Positions 13,549 to 13,969 of a DNA stretch of 13,969 bases are shown one piece after another. The stretch is taken from the NCBI GenBank assembly GCA_031418035.1, contig JANOWU010000250.1:1-13969 (forward strand). Reading direction: 5' to 3'. This DNA is from JANOYY01 sp031418035 (GTDB lineage: Bacteria > Actinomycetota > Acidimicrobiia > Acidimicrobiales > JANYDT01). Numbering within the stretch: the stretch's first letter is position 1; each line of letters starts with the position of its first letter. The translations under genes and the position numbers were made by a program. The notes beneath the pieces are model-generated. The model ran no database searches. It was not told the DNA's origin and saw nothing but the letters and a program-made list of their open reading frames with translations.

Positions 13549-13949
13549 CACGAACCGGACGATGCCTCTGCGGACAAATCACCTACGAGATCGCCGGCGA
13601 CCTCATCGCCACCGCGGTCTGCCACTGCGACCACTGCCAACGCCAGGGTGGTTCGGCGTTCTCCGTCAATCTCATCGCTCATGAGAGTCAGATGACGGTG
13701 TCGGGGAACCTGAGCACGTTCGAAGATCGCGGTGAAAACAACGATGCCGTGTACGTCTATCGCCGATTCTGTGGACACTGCGGTTCCCCGATCTATTCGG
13801 CACTGGTCAGTCCGGAAGGGATCGTCGCCGTGAAGGCCGGGACGCTCGACGACCGGTCCGGCGTCACGCCCAACATCGAGGCGTGGTGTGAGCACAAGCA
13901 GCCGTGGGTTGCACTTCCTGGCATTCCGACGTCGCTCGCCCGAGAGTAG
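13545..13949 (+). CDS. GFA-family zinc-binding protein
   Basis: A complete 134-residue GFA/CENP-V-domain protein. All family cysteines are present: Cys7 and Cys9 (GRCLCGQITYE), Cys26, Cys28 and Cys31 (AVCHCDHCQRQGGSAF) and Cys76 and Cys79 (RRFCGHCGSPIYS), which hold two zinc ions. The family is named for glutathione-dependent formaldehyde-activating enzyme (Gfa), but that activity has been disputed for Gfa itself, and actinobacteria mostly use mycothiol, so no reaction should be assumed. Related proteins frequently occur beside oxygenases; here the only neighbour upstream is the PhyH remnant. Its 3' end has a near-identical 37-base twin at 7339-7375. Confidence 0.92.
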   Translation: MTRTGRCLCGQITYEIAGDLIATAVCHCDHCQRQGGSAFSVNLIAHESQMTVSGNLSTFEDRGENNDAVYVYRRFCGHCGSPIYSALVSPEGIVAVKAGTLDDRSGVTPNIEAWCEHKQPWVALPGIPTSLARE

Positions 13950-13969
13950 TCCCGACACCATGTTCACTC

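Noticed and set aside
13146..13967. Minus-strand open frame opposite the GFA gene
   Set aside because: Antisense to a gene with seven conserved cysteines and to the PhyH remnant; no motif seen.

Overview
This is a GC-rich window with frequent GTG/TTG starts, several promoters placed so that the mRNA would begin at the start codon (leaderless), and families typical of catabolic soil or marine Actinomycetota. An actinobacterium, possibly of the Acidimicrobiia, is my inference; there is no rRNA or other marker gene to settle it. I see no tRNA, rRNA, CRISPR array, transposase or phage gene.

Region 1 (1-3403) is an aromatic meta-cleavage cluster. On the minus strand a tightly overlapping operon runs FAH-family isomerase/decarboxylase (hpaG-like), then 5-carboxymethyl-2-hydroxymuconate semialdehyde dehydrogenase (hpaE-like), then a class III extradiol dioxygenase (hpaD-like) that leaves the window at base 1. 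This is the order of chemistry of the homoprotocatechuate (3,4-dihydroxyphenylacetate) pathway in reverse. A divergent acetoacetate-decarboxylase-family gene is separated from it by only 46 bases, which hold a perfect 9-4-9 palindrome, probably a shared operator.

Region 2 (3580-7306) has a YtcJ-like amidohydrolase and an AurF-like diiron oxygenase on the minus strand, with a MerR-type regulator transcribed away from the oxygenase. The oxygenase/regulator junction carries three copies of a CAGTR-N2-YACTG palindrome, two of them inside the apparent -35/-10 spacers of the two divergent promoters.

Region 3 (7339-9285) opens with a 37-base remnant matching the 3' end of the GFA gene at the far right of the window. 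A two-gene ABC exporter (ATPase plus FtsX-like permease, ATGA overlap) follows on the minus strand, and then a repeat-rich intergenic stretch.

Region 4 (9286-11612) is a CACHE-GGDEF-EAL cyclic-di-GMP gene that looks broken twice: an in-frame TGA right after the first membrane helix and a one-base frameshift in the EAL domain, while its catalytic motifs remain intact.

Region 5 (11674-13949) holds a RibD/DHFR-like reductase, a convergent MerR regulator fused to a glyoxalase/VOC domain with a textbook 19-bp-spacer MerR promoter, a decayed phytanoyl-CoA dioxygenase gene, and a GFA-family zinc protein. The overall picture is a catabolic accessory region where small transcription switches are well preserved next to several genes undergoing decay.
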